Assembly: GCF_016862275.1 (NCBI RefSeq)
Contig: NZ_BOMQ01000056.1
Span: forward strand, 1 to 64,000
Reading direction: 5' to 3'
Length of the DNA: 64,000 nt
DNA from: Actinoplanes nipponensis
Lineage (GTDB): Bacteria > Actinomycetota > Actinomycetes > Mycobacteriales > Micromonosporaceae
The position numbers were made by a program, and so were the translations under genes. A model generated the notes under the pieces. That model was given only the letters and a program-made list of their open reading frames with translations, was not told the DNA's origin and searched no databases. The first letter of the stretch is position 1. Every line of letters starts with the position of its first letter. Positions 1 to 7,108 of the stretch are shown piece by piece.

Positions 1-78
1 CCCGCCCGCCGCTCCCGCCCGCCGCTCCCGCCCGCCGCTCCCGCCCGCCGCTCCCGCCCGCCGCTCCCGCCCGCCGCT
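1..78. repeat. 13-bp tandem repeat, six perfect copies
   Basis: Six head-to-tail copies of cccgcccgccgct start at the window edge; a seventh degenerate copy follows to about position 91. The array probably continues to the left. It lies inside an open reading frame on the minus strand, where 13 is not a multiple of 3, so every three units encode one 13-residue period rich in Gly, Arg and Ala. A change in copy number would shift the frame. Confidence 0.9.
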
Positions 79-475
79 CCCGCTCGCTGGTTCCGCCCGG
101 CCGCCGCCCCGGCTCGCCGCTCCGGCCCGCTGGTCCGCCCGCTCCAGCGCCAGGTCGCTGTTCAGCGCGGTTGTGCGCAGGGCGGCGCGGACCGGCGGGT
201 GACGCTGCATCGCGGCTCGAACCCCGGCCGGTTCCGCTGTCCGCGCCGCGCCCGCCGGGACGAAACGGAAGCCCCGGTCCGGCGGCAGATCTTCGGGACC
301 GGTCAGCTCCGGCGCGGCCCATCCGCAGGTCGATCGGCCAGGACGCCGGCGACCCGCCGAGGTCGCCGCAGATCGCGTCGCCGGGCACGGAGAGTTGCCG
401 GGTCAACGCCAGGCACAGCCGTCCGTCGGCCCAAGAGCACCCACCCCACTGCACGATGAAGCCGTCGCACTCCAC
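1..475 (-). pseudogene. Broken or misread minus-strand gene, unknown function, 3' end outside window
   Basis: Reading leftward from a GTG at 475 gives a protein-like sequence beginning VECDGFIVQWGGCSWADGRL, followed by LCLALTRQL and WPIDLRMG. Near 315-320 the frame is lost, and it resumes one base over as APELTGPEDLPPDRGFRFVP, then AGVRAAMQRHPPVRAALRTT and ALNSDLALERAD. Both halves show the G/C-rich third positions of real genes. Dropping one c from the ggcc near 316-319 joins them (RMG-APEL). The downstream part runs into the 13-bp repeat and off the window. I do not recognise the family. It is either a pseudogene or a one-base sequence error in GC-rich DNA. An in-frame TGA near 512 limits the start. 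Confidence 0.5.
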
Positions 476-611
476 CCCCAGAAACTCGCCGAACGCGCGC
501 CGACGTCACGCACGCCCGTGGGTCGACACCGTGACGCCGCAGGATGGGGGCGAACACCCCGGCGCCCGACCGCCAAGACGGCAACGCGTGCACTTGTGCA
601 CCGCCGTCGGG

Positions 612-1754
612 TCAGGACTGGCGAGGTCCGGGCAGCACGATCGCGTCGTCCCGGGTCTCCAGGACCGGTGTCGCCTCGGGCGCGTGCTCCGGCTCCGGGT
701 ACGGCGGCGGGGTGCCGCCGAACTCCGGGCAGAACTGCTGGTGGCTGCACCACCCGCAGAGCTTGCTGGGCTTCGGGCGGAAGTCCCGGTCCTGCTTGGC
801 CCGCTCGATCGCCTGCGACAGGGCCACCAGGGTGCGCTCGAAGCGTTCCAGCTCCGCCGCGTCCGGGCTGTAGTCGCAGATCTCCGCGTCCTTGAGGTAG
901 AGCAGGCGCAGCACCCTGGGCACCACGCCCCGGGTGCGCCACAGCACGAGCGCGTAGAACTTGAGCTGGAACAACGCCCGCCCCTCGAAGGCCTCGCGGG
1001 GCGCGCCGCCGGTCTTGTAGTCGACCACCCGCAGGTCGCCGGCCGGGGAGACGTCGAGCCGGTCGATGTAGCCGCGGATCAGCAGCTCGTCGTCGACCAG
1101 GGTCGACACCAGGCTCTCGCGCTCGGCGGGCTCCAGACGCCGCGGGTCCTCGACCGCGAAGTAGCCGGCCAGCAGGTCGCCCGCGCCGGCCAGGAAGGCG
1201 GCGAGCCGGTCGGCCTCGGCGGCGGCCTCGAGACCCGGCAGGGCTTCCGGGGCGGCAGCGGCGGCGACCGGATCGCCGGCCGCCTCGGTCTTCCCCTCCG
1301 ACAGGCCGCCCGCACCGGTCGAGGCCGGCCCCTCAGCCCCGGCCGGAGCCGCCGAAGCGGCTGGAGCCGCCGGAGCCGCCGGAGCGGCTGGAGCCGCCGG
1401 AGCCGCCGGGCCGGCGACGACCTCGGCGAACAGCGCCGCCAGGGCCGGCTCCTGCTCGAGCAACCGGGCCCACGACGGCGCCACCAGCGCCGCCGCGGCC
1501 GCCGGCGTCCGCTCGGCCGCCGGCAGGTCGAACAGGCTTTCCAGCACCGCGTGCACCAGCGTGCCGCGCACCTGGTCGGGCGTCGGCTGCTCCGGCAGGC
1601 GGTCGATGGTGCGGAAGCGGAACAGCAGGGGGCAGGTCTTGAAATCCGCGGCGCGCGACGGCGACAGCGACGGCCCGGCGTGCCGCTCCCCGCGCCCGGG
1701 AGCGGAGCCGGGCTGCGGGTCCGCGGATGGGGACAAAACCGTTTCTGCCGTCAT
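612..1754 (-). CDS. RecB/Cas4-family PD-(D/E)XK nuclease with Fe-S cluster cysteines
   Basis: The 380-residue protein has the conserved opening LSPSRAADFKTCPLLFRFR, a central IDRLDVSPAGDLRVVDYKTG containing the PD-(D/E)XK catalytic Asp and DYK, and four cysteines: Cys41 and Cys333, Cys336, Cys342. That is the 'iron staple' layout of AddB/Cas4-like nucleases, where one N-terminal and three C-terminal cysteines hold a 4Fe-4S cluster. It probably acts on DNA ends in repair; its partner is unknown. Residues 140-170 hold a low-complexity Ala/Pro stretch (AAPAAPAAP), probably a flexible insertion. ATG 1754 is preceded at 7 nt by a TAGCCT -10-like hexamer, suggesting a leaderless mRNA. It diverges from the site-2 protease, and I recall a similar grouping with trmI and arc in other actinobacteria. 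Confidence 0.88.
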   Translation of the reverse strand: MTAETVLSPSADPQPGSAPGRGERHAGPSLSPSRAADFKTCPLLFRFRTIDRLPEQPTPDQVRGTLVHAVLESLFDLPAAERTPAAAAALVAPSWARLLEQEPALAALFAEVVAGPAAPAAPAAPAAPAAPAASAAPAGAEGPASTGAGGLSEGKTEAAGDPVAAAAAPEALPGLEAAAEADRLAAFLAGAGDLLAGYFAVEDPRRLEPAERESLVSTLVDDELLIRGYIDRLDVSPAGDLRVVDYKTGGAPREAFEGRALFQLKFYALVLWRTRGVVPRVLRLLYLKDAEICDYSPDAAELERFERTLVALSQAIERAKQDRDFRPKPSKLCGWCSHQQFCPEFGGTPPPYPEPEHAPEATPVLETRDDAIVLPGPRQS

Positions 1755-1761
1755 GGGGGTA

Positions 1762-1767
1762 AGGCTA
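1762..1767 (-). promoter_or_regulatory. -10 hexamer of a probable leaderless promoter (RecB nuclease gene)
   Basis: TAGCCT on the minus strand ends 7 nt before the ATG at 1754, and no Shine-Dalgarno sequence lies between. Transcription would start at or next to the start codon. Confidence 0.5.
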
Positions 1768-1819
1768 GGGGAGGGGTACGACGAAACCGTCGCGGCAGGG
1801 ACCTCTCAGGCGCGGTCCG

Positions 1820-1825
1820 TAGCAT
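1820..1825 (+). promoter_or_regulatory. -10 hexamer of a probable leaderless promoter (site-2 protease gene)
   Basis: TAGCAT is followed by 6 nt and GTG 1832. No Shine-Dalgarno sequence is seen. Together with the divergent hexamer at 1762-1767 it makes a compact bidirectional promoter region. Confidence 0.5.
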
Positions 1826-1831
1826 CGACGT

Positions 1832-2995
1832 GTGGACGACAGCGCGCAGCAGACCCGCCCCGCCCGCAGCCCGGGCCGGGCGGTCGGACGGGTGCTGGGC
1901 ATCCCGGTGCGTCTCAACCCGTCGATGCTGCTGCTCGCGCTGCTGGTCACCGTGGTCTACGGCGGCTACGTCGAGGCCGAGCTGGGGCTGGCCGGGCCGT
2001 TCGCGTACGCGGTCGGGCTGGGTTTCGTGGCCTGCCTGCTCGGATCCGTGCTGTTGCACGAGCTCGGGCACGCCCTGACCGCCCGGCGTTACGGCATCGG
2101 TGTGCGCGGGATCACTCTGGAGCTGCTCGGCGGCTACACGGAGATGGACCGGGACGCGCCCACGCCGCGCGTCGACGCCCTGGTCTCGCTGGCCGGCCCG
2201 GCCGTCTCCCTGGTGCTGGGCGCCCTCGGCAGCGCCGCCGCGTACGCGCTGCCCGACCGGACCGTGGCCGGTCAGATCGCCTTCCAGCTCGCCGTCAGCA
2301 ACGTCCTCGTCGCGGTTTTCAACGTGCTGCCCGGGCTGCCGCTGGACGGCGGGCGGGCGCTGCGGGCCGGCCTGTGGGCGCTGCTCAAGGACCGCAACCG
2401 GGCCACCGAGGCCGCCGCCTGGGCCGGGCGGGGCATTGCCGTGCTCACCGCGCTGGCCGTGCTCACGCTGTACCGGCTGAACCTGCTGACCGTGTTCGGC
2501 CTGGTGTTCATCCTGCTCGTGGTGTTCACGCTGTGGCAGGGCGCCGGTCAGTCGATGCGGCTGGCCCGGATGACGCGGCGGTTCCCGCTGGTCGACCTGG
2601 GGCGGCTCGCGCGGCCGCTGTTCGCCGTACCGTCGGGCATGCCGCTGGCCGAGGCCCACCGCCGGGCCGGTGCCGCCGGCCGGGCCGCCGACGTCCTGGC
2701 CGTCGCCGATGCCGGCGGCCGGGTGGTCGCGCTGGTCGACGCGGCCGCCGCCGCTGCCGTGCCGGCCGCGCGCCGGCCCTGGGTGTCGGTCGACACCGTC
2801 GCGCGTGACCTGCAGCGGGTGCCTACCCTGCCGCTCGGGCTGACCGGCGAGCAGGTGGTCCGGGCCGTGCAGGCCCACCCGGGTGCGCAGTACGTGGTCA
2901 CCTCCGGGGAGGATGTCGTCGGCGTGCTGCGCGTGGCGGACCTGGCCGAGCTGCTGGAGCCGCGCCGCGCCGCGCGTCGCACCGCACCGAACTGA
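1832..2995 (+). CDS. Site-2 protease (M50 metalloprotease) with C-terminal CBS-like region
   Basis: This 387-residue membrane protein carries the zinc-binding HELGH at residues 76-80 and the second M50 motif NVLPGLPLDGGRAL, with Asp172 as third metal ligand. Hydrophobic segments surround both motifs. The cytosolic C-terminus (about 240-385) resembles a CBS pair, with VLAVADAGGRVVALVD and YVVTSGEDVVGVLRVADL. Such intramembrane proteases cut transmembrane substrates, often anti-sigma factors; no anti-sigma gene is nearby, so the substrate is unknown. The family matches actinobacterial Rip3-type proteins. The GTG start is supported by a -10-like hexamer 6 nt upstream. trmI follows after 11 bp, so the two are likely cotranscribed. 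Confidence 0.9.
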   Translation: MDDSAQQTRPARSPGRAVGRVLGIPVRLNPSMLLLALLVTVVYGGYVEAELGLAGPFAYAVGLGFVACLLGSVLLHELGHALTARRYGIGVRGITLELLGGYTEMDRDAPTPRVDALVSLAGPAVSLVLGALGSAAAYALPDRTVAGQIAFQLAVSNVLVAVFNVLPGLPLDGGRALRAGLWALLKDRNRATEAAAWAGRGIAVLTALAVLTLYRLNLLTVFGLVFILLVVFTLWQGAGQSMRLARMTRRFPLVDLGRLARPLFAVPSGMPLAEAHRRAGAAGRAADVLAVADAGGRVVALVDAAAAAAVPAARRPWVSVDTVARDLQRVPTLPLGLTGEQVVRAVQAHPGAQYVVTSGEDVVGVLRVADLAELLEPRRAARRTAPN

Positions 2996-3006
2996 GAGAG
3001 GGATCC

Positions 3007-3954
3007 GTGACAGTCCAACCCACCACCGTCGTCGACGAGCCTGTGCCCGCCCACCGGGGGCCGTTCCGCGAGGGCGACCGTGTGCAGCTCACGGATCCCA
3101 AGAACCGCATGCACACCATCGTGCTGGAGCACGGCAAGGAGTTCCACACCCACCGCGGCGCGCTGGCCCACGACGCGCTGATCGGCCTGCCGGACGGCAG
3201 CGTCGTGGTCTCCGCGGGCGGCACGGCCTACCTGGCGCTGCGCCCGCTGCTCGCCGACTACGTGCTGTCGATGCCGCGCGGCGCGCAGGTCATCTACCCC
3301 AAGGACGCCGCGCAGATCGTGGCCATGGCCGACATCTTCCCGGGCGCCAAGGTCATGGAGGCCGGCGTCGGCTCGGGCGCGCTGACCTGCTCGCTGCTGC
3401 GCGCGGTCGGCAGCACCGGCGAGCTGCACTCCTACGAGCTGCGCGACGACTTCGCCGCCATCGCCCGCAAGAACGTCGAGGCGTTCTTCGGCGGGCCGCA
3501 CCCCGCCTGGCACCTGCACTCCGGTGACGTCGCGCAGGCCGAGGGGACCGGTTTCGACCGGATCGTGCTGGACATGCTGACCCCCTGGGAGGCCCTCGAC
3601 ATGGTCGAGCGCGCGCTGATCCCCGGCGGCGTCTTCATCGGGTACGTGGCCACCACGCCGCAGCTGTCCGAGCTGGTCGAGGCGCTCCGCGAGCGCGGCG
3701 GCTGGACCGAGCCCCGGGCCTGGGAGTCGCTGGTGCGCGACTGGCACGCCGAGGGCCTCGCCGTACGCCCGGACCACCGGATGATCGCGCACACCGCGTT
3801 CCTGGTCTCGGCCCGCAAGCTGGCCCCCGGCGTGACGGCGCCGCCGCGGCGGCGCAAGCCGAGCAAGGGCGCCGAGGCGTACGCGCTGCGCCGGGCTGCT
3901 CAGGCGGCGCTGGCGGCCGAGCGCACGGAGACGGCCGACGATCCCGGGGTGTGA
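3007..3954 (+). CDS. trmI: tRNA (adenine(58)-N1)-methyltransferase TrmI
   Basis: The 315-residue protein matches TrmI, which makes m1A58 in the T-loop of tRNA using S-adenosylmethionine. The N-terminal beta domain (FREGDRVQLTDPKNRMHTIV) precedes the Rossmann methyltransferase core with motif I VMEAGVGSGALT (about residue 117), the acidic ribose-binding region SYELRDD and FDRIVLDMLTPWEAL. The Lys/Arg/Ala-rich tail (from about 275) may help tRNA binding. GTG 3007 has a gagaggga Shine-Dalgarno stretch just upstream. Mycobacterial orthologues also sit close to the proteasome ATPase and a RecB-like nuclease. Confidence 0.93.
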   Translation: MTVQPTTVVDEPVPAHRGPFREGDRVQLTDPKNRMHTIVLEHGKEFHTHRGALAHDALIGLPDGSVVVSAGGTAYLALRPLLADYVLSMPRGAQVIYPKDAAQIVAMADIFPGAKVMEAGVGSGALTCSLLRAVGSTGELHSYELRDDFAAIARKNVEAFFGGPHPAWHLHSGDVAQAEGTGFDRIVLDMLTPWEALDMVERALIPGGVFIGYVATTPQLSELVEALRERGGWTEPRAWESLVRDWHAEGLAVRPDHRMIAHTAFLVSARKLAPGVTAPPRRRKPSKGAEAYALRRAAQAALAAERTETADDPGV

Positions 3955-4020
3955 CGCGCCCGGGCGGATCCGGTAGTTTCCGTCGCGGGTTTCGATGGGT
4001 TCGCAGAGCGGAGGGATCGG

Positions 4021-4620
4021 GTGGGCGCGATGAGTTCTCCGCCGTTCGGTGGCAGCAACGAGATGCCGGCGGTCTTCCCGGACTGGTCGCCGTACGAGGA
4101 CCTGGACTCGGCCGCCCGGGCCTACCTGCGCGACCCCGAGGTGGCCCTCGACGCCCTGTTCGGGGTGCTGCGCGGCGCCTCGGTGCTCTGCTTCACGCTG
4201 GAACGCTTCGTCAACGAGGTCAACGGCGTGTGGCAGGAGGTCGTCATCTGTGACGGCAGCCGGCTGGTGCTGTGGCACGGCGAGGACGTCGCGCCCGGCG
4301 ACGGGCCGGTCGGCTCGATGACGTCATCCCTGCGGGTGGTCCCGCTGTCGACGGTCACCGAGGTGGGCTGCCGCCGGCGGCTGACCCGGACCTCGACCGG
4401 GCAGGCGCGGGTCGACAGCATCGACGTCTATCTGCTGCTCAGCTCCGTGGACGACGCCGTGCCCCCGCCCGGCATGGCCGAGGAGGAGGGCCGGGCGCCG
4501 CTGCGGCACGACGCGCTGCGTTTCGGCAAGACGCTCGACGACGGTGGCCCGGGGCAAATTGCCCGCTTGGAGGAATTCTCCCGAGTTGTCGCATCTTTGG
4601 TCGGACGCCCGACACTGTGA
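4021..4620 (+). CDS. Conserved hypothetical protein, 199 aa
   Basis: No family is recognised with confidence. The soluble protein has alternating hydrophobic and charged residues, no signal peptide and no membrane span. Notable parts are SVLCFTLERFVNEVNGVWQE, VVICDGSRLVLWHGEDV and VDSIDVYLLLSSVDDAVPPP, which look like beta strands of a compact fold, and a short helical end. GTG 4021 sits 4-5 nt after ggaggg (4010-4015); ATG 4030 is an alternative. The gene is 66 bp after trmI and converges on the ferredoxin gene. A housekeeping role is suggested only by its neighbours. Confidence 0.75.
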   Translation: MGAMSSPPFGGSNEMPAVFPDWSPYEDLDSAARAYLRDPEVALDALFGVLRGASVLCFTLERFVNEVNGVWQEVVICDGSRLVLWHGEDVAPGDGPVGSMTSSLRVVPLSTVTEVGCRRRLTRTSTGQARVDSIDVYLLLSSVDDAVPPPGMAEEEGRAPLRHDALRFGKTLDDGGPGQIARLEEFSRVVASLVGRPTL

Positions 4621-4632
4621 CATTTCCCGCTT

Positions 4633-4660
4633 CGCCGGGTCGATCTTCCGCGGCCCGGCG
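4633..4660. terminator. Candidate bidirectional terminator between convergent genes
   Basis: The inverted repeat CGCCGGG (4633-4639) / CCCGGCG (4654-4660) gives a 7-bp stem with a 14-nt loop in the 57-bp gap between two convergent genes. There is no T tract, which is common for actinomycete terminators. Confidence 0.35.
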
Positions 4661-4677
4661 CGGCGGCGTAAAACGCT

Positions 4678-4971
4678 TCAGTCGGCGTCCGGGCCCGCGA
4701 TCTCCACGTCGTCCCTGGCCCGCACCACGTGGATGCAGTCGCCCGGGCACTCCTTGGCCGCGTCGATCACTTCCAGGTGCAGCCGGGCCGGCACCCCGGT
4801 GCGCACACCGGGGCTCTGCAGCAGCTCACCGGCGCTGTCCTTGACGTACGCCAGGCCGTCGATGTCGAATTCGAACACCTCGGGTGCGTACTGCACGCAC
4901 AGTCCGTCACCGGTGCACAGGTCCTGATCCACCCAGACCTCAAGTGCGTCTGTCTCGGTCTGTGTCGACAC
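4678..4971 (-). CDS. Small ferredoxin, 3Fe-4S type
   Basis: In this 97-residue protein the cysteine pattern is C-x5-C (CTGDGLC), then CPGDC further on. The position that would hold the fourth ligand of a 4Fe-4S cluster is not Cys, as in actinobacterial 3Fe-4S ferredoxins that pass electrons to cytochromes P450. The N-terminus (LEVWVDQDLC) and VFEFDIDGLAYV fit that family. No P450 or reductase gene is nearby, so the partner is unknown. A ferredoxin next to the proteasome ATPase gene is a recurrent actinomycete arrangement as I recall it; no functional link is known to me. The product should be cytosolic. Confidence 0.88.
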   Translation of the reverse strand: MSTQTETDALEVWVDQDLCTGDGLCVQYAPEVFEFDIDGLAYVKDSAGELLQSPGVRTGVPARLHLEVIDAAKECPGDCIHVVRARDDVEIAGPDAD

Positions 4972-5103
4972 CGCTTACCTCCCCCAACTAGCCCGCTCCG
5001 ACGGTACCCGAACCCCCTGACCACCCGGTGCGCCGCACGGCCCCGATCGATCAAGGTTCAGTGACGAGGGTGTTGCATGGGTCGAAAACCCGTCCGCAGC
5101 GGT

Positions 5104-5109
5104 TAGTGT
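5104..5109 (+). promoter_or_regulatory. Possible -10 element upstream of arc
   Basis: TAGTGT lies 37 nt upstream of the arc start. It fits the TANNNT pattern seen elsewhere in the window, but no convincing -35 is at the right distance. Unlike its neighbours, arc has a leader and a good Shine-Dalgarno (ggggagg). Confidence 0.3.
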
Positions 5110-5146
5110 TATCCCCAAGACGTTCGAGCCCCCGGGGAGGTGGGAC

Positions 5147-6925
5147 GTGGCACGTAGCGACGAGGCGTCAGGCGCCGCACGTTGGGAGAAAGAGGCCAAC
5201 GATCTCTCCAGCCAGGTTGCGTTCCTGCAGGAGGAACTCGCTCTGGTACGGCGCAAGTTGACCGAAAGCCCCCGACACGTCCGGCAGCTCGAGGAGCGGC
5301 TCGCGGCAACGCAGGCGCAGCTGGCCCGACTGACCGAGAACAACGACCGGCTCGTGGCGACCCTCAAGGAAGCCCGATCCCAGATCGTCACTCTCAAAGA
5401 AGAGATTGACCGGCTCGCCCAGCCGCCCAGCGGTTACGGCGTTTTCCTGGCCGCCCACGAGGACGGCACTGTCGATGTCTTCACCGGCGGTCGCAAGCTG
5501 CGGGTGGCGGTCTCGCCGTCGCTCGTGGTCGAGGATCTCAAGCGGGGGCAGGAAGTCCTGCTCAACGACGCGCTGAACGTTGTCGACGCCTTCGGCTACG
5601 AGCGGGTCGGCGAGGTCGTCCTGCTCAAGGAGGTCCTCGAGAACCCCGCCGGCGGTCCGGGCGACCGGGCGCTGGTGATCTCGCACGCCGACGAGGAGCG
5701 GATCGTCCACCTGGCCGACTCGCTGCAGGTGTCCAAGCTGCGGGCCGGCGACTCGCTCATGATCGAGCCGCGCTCGGCGTACGCCTACGAGCGCATCCCG
5801 AAGAGCGAGGTCGAGGAGCTCGTCCTCGAGGAAGTGCCGGACGTCGACTACTCCGACATCGGCGGTCTGCACTCGCAGATCGAGCAGATCCGCGACGCGG
5901 TGGAGCTGCCGTTCCTGCACGCCGACCTGTTCCGGGAGCACCAGCTGCGCCCGCCGAAGGGCATCCTGCTCTACGGCCCGCCCGGCTGCGGCAAGACCCT
6001 GATCGCCAAGGCGGTCGCCAACTCGCTGGCGAAGAAGATCGCCGAGCGCCGCGGCGAGGAGAAGCACACCAGCTACTTCCTCAACATCAAGGGTCCCGAG
6101 CTGCTCAACAAGTACGTGGGCGAGACCGAGCGGCACATCCGCCTGGTCTTCCAGCGGGCCCGGGAGAAGGCCGGCGAGGGCACGCCGGTCATCGTGTTCT
6201 TCGACGAGATGGACTCGATCTTCCGTACCCGGGGCTCCGGCGTCTCCTCCGACGTGGAGAACACCATCGTCCCGCAGCTGCTCAGCGAGATCGACGGCGT
6301 CGAGGGCCTGGAGAACGTCATCGTCATCGGCGCCTCCAACCGGGAAGACATGATCGACCCGGCGATCCTGCGCCCCGGCCGCCTCGACGTGAAGATCAAG
6401 ATCGAGCGCCCGGACGCGGAGGCGGCGAAGGACATCTTCGCCAAGTACATCCTCAGCGGCCTGCCGCTGAGCGAGGACGACCTCACCGAGCACGGCGGCG
6501 ACCGCGACGTCACCGTCGCCGCGATGATCGAGGCCGTCGTCCTGCGGATGTACACCGAGACGGAGGAGAACCGCTTCCTGGAGGTCACCTACGCCAACGG
6601 TGACAAGGAGGTCCTGTACTTCAAGGACTTCAACTCCGGCGCGATGATCCAGAACATCGTCGACCGCGGCAAGAAGATGGCGATCAAGGAGTTCCTCACC
6701 TCCGGCAAGAAGGGGCTGCGGCTGCAGCACCTGCTCGACAGCTGCGTCGACGAGTTCCGCGAGAACGAGGACCTGCCCAACACCACCAACCCCGACGACT
6801 GGGCCCGCATCTCCGGCAAGAAGGGCGAGCGGATCGTCTACATCCGCACGCTGGTCTCCGGCGGCAAGGGCGCCGAGGCCGGCCGCTCCATCGAGACGGC
6901 CAGCAACACCGGTCAATACCTGTAG
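5147..6925 (+). CDS. arc: Proteasome-associated AAA ATPase ARC/Mpa
   Basis: The 592-residue ring ATPase unfolds pupylated proteins and feeds them into the 20S proteasome. The order is: N-terminal coiled coil (about 20-90) that captures Pup, two OB-fold domains (about 95-240), and an AAA module with Walker A GPPGCGKT (277-284) and Walker B VIVFFDEMDS (about 347). The C-terminus GQYL has the penultimate Tyr used to dock into alpha-ring pockets, matching mycobacterial Mpa. GTG 5147 follows a ggggagg Shine-Dalgarno. A strong hairpin downstream separates it from dop. Confidence 0.97.
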   Translation: MARSDEASGAARWEKEANDLSSQVAFLQEELALVRRKLTESPRHVRQLEERLAATQAQLARLTENNDRLVATLKEARSQIVTLKEEIDRLAQPPSGYGVFLAAHEDGTVDVFTGGRKLRVAVSPSLVVEDLKRGQEVLLNDALNVVDAFGYERVGEVVLLKEVLENPAGGPGDRALVISHADEERIVHLADSLQVSKLRAGDSLMIEPRSAYAYERIPKSEVEELVLEEVPDVDYSDIGGLHSQIEQIRDAVELPFLHADLFREHQLRPPKGILLYGPPGCGKTLIAKAVANSLAKKIAERRGEEKHTSYFLNIKGPELLNKYVGETERHIRLVFQRAREKAGEGTPVIVFFDEMDSIFRTRGSGVSSDVENTIVPQLLSEIDGVEGLENVIVIGASNREDMIDPAILRPGRLDVKIKIERPDAEAAKDIFAKYILSGLPLSEDDLTEHGGDRDVTVAAMIEAVVLRMYTETEENRFLEVTYANGDKEVLYFKDFNSGAMIQNIVDRGKKMAIKEFLTSGKKGLRLQHLLDSCVDEFRENEDLPNTTNPDDWARISGKKGERIVYIRTLVSGGKGAEAGRSIETASNTGQYL

Positions 6926-6946
6926 GCAGGGGCAACAGCAACGCCC

Positions 6947-6990
6947 GACGCGGGCGGGGAGGCGCTACGAGGCGCCGCCCCGTCCGCGTC
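6947..6990 (+). terminator. Strong hairpin terminator after arc
   Basis: A 19-bp stem (6947-6965 with 6972-6990) has one mismatch and one G-T pair and a 6-nt loop (tacgag). It starts 21 bp after the arc stop codon. It likely separates arc transcription from the dop-pup-prcBA unit. Confidence 0.7.
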
Positions 6991-7054
6991 GTGCATCTCC
7001 ACCCTGCGTGTTGTGGTGCGCACGTGCGGGTGAGAGAACGGACAGGGAAGCGTC

Positions 7055-7060
7055 TAGGCT
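7055..7060 (+). promoter_or_regulatory. -10 hexamer before a short upstream ORF of dop
   Basis: TAGGCT is followed by 6 nt and an ATG at 7067, the spacing of a leaderless transcript. No clear -35 is seen. Confidence 0.45.
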
Positions 7061-7066
7061 CGATAC

Positions 7067-7108
7067 ATGGGCAACGGCAGCACAGTGGCGGGTGGGGTGG
7101 CGGTATGA
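7067..7108 (+). CDS. Short upstream ORF (13 codons) overlapping the dop start
   Basis: ATG 7067 opens a frame reading MGNGSTVAGGVAV. Its TGA overlaps the dop ATG as ATGA. A -10-like hexamer 6 nt before the ATG suggests it is translated first from a leaderless mRNA and that dop is translated by coupling. The peptide has no recognised function, and it could be chance; the overlap and the upstream hexamer together are the evidence. Confidence 0.35.
   Translation: MGNGSTVAGGVAV

Noticed and set aside
1..91. 13-bp repeat considered as a CRISPR array
   Set aside because: Units are directly adjacent, with no spacers and no cas genes nearby; the Cas4-like fold at 612-1754 is a RecB-family protein in a conserved non-CRISPR context.
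303..593. Minus-strand ORF beginning MHALPSW
   Set aside because: It is out of frame with the better protein-like reading (VECDGFIVQWGG...) at the same place, and its Arg-rich composition is typical of a shadow frame.
171..2078. Long plus-strand ORF of 635 codons across the RecB-like gene
   Set aside because: It is antisense to the RecB-like nuclease, has Arg/Gly/Pro-rich nonsense composition and no domain; it exists because stops are rare in GC-rich DNA.
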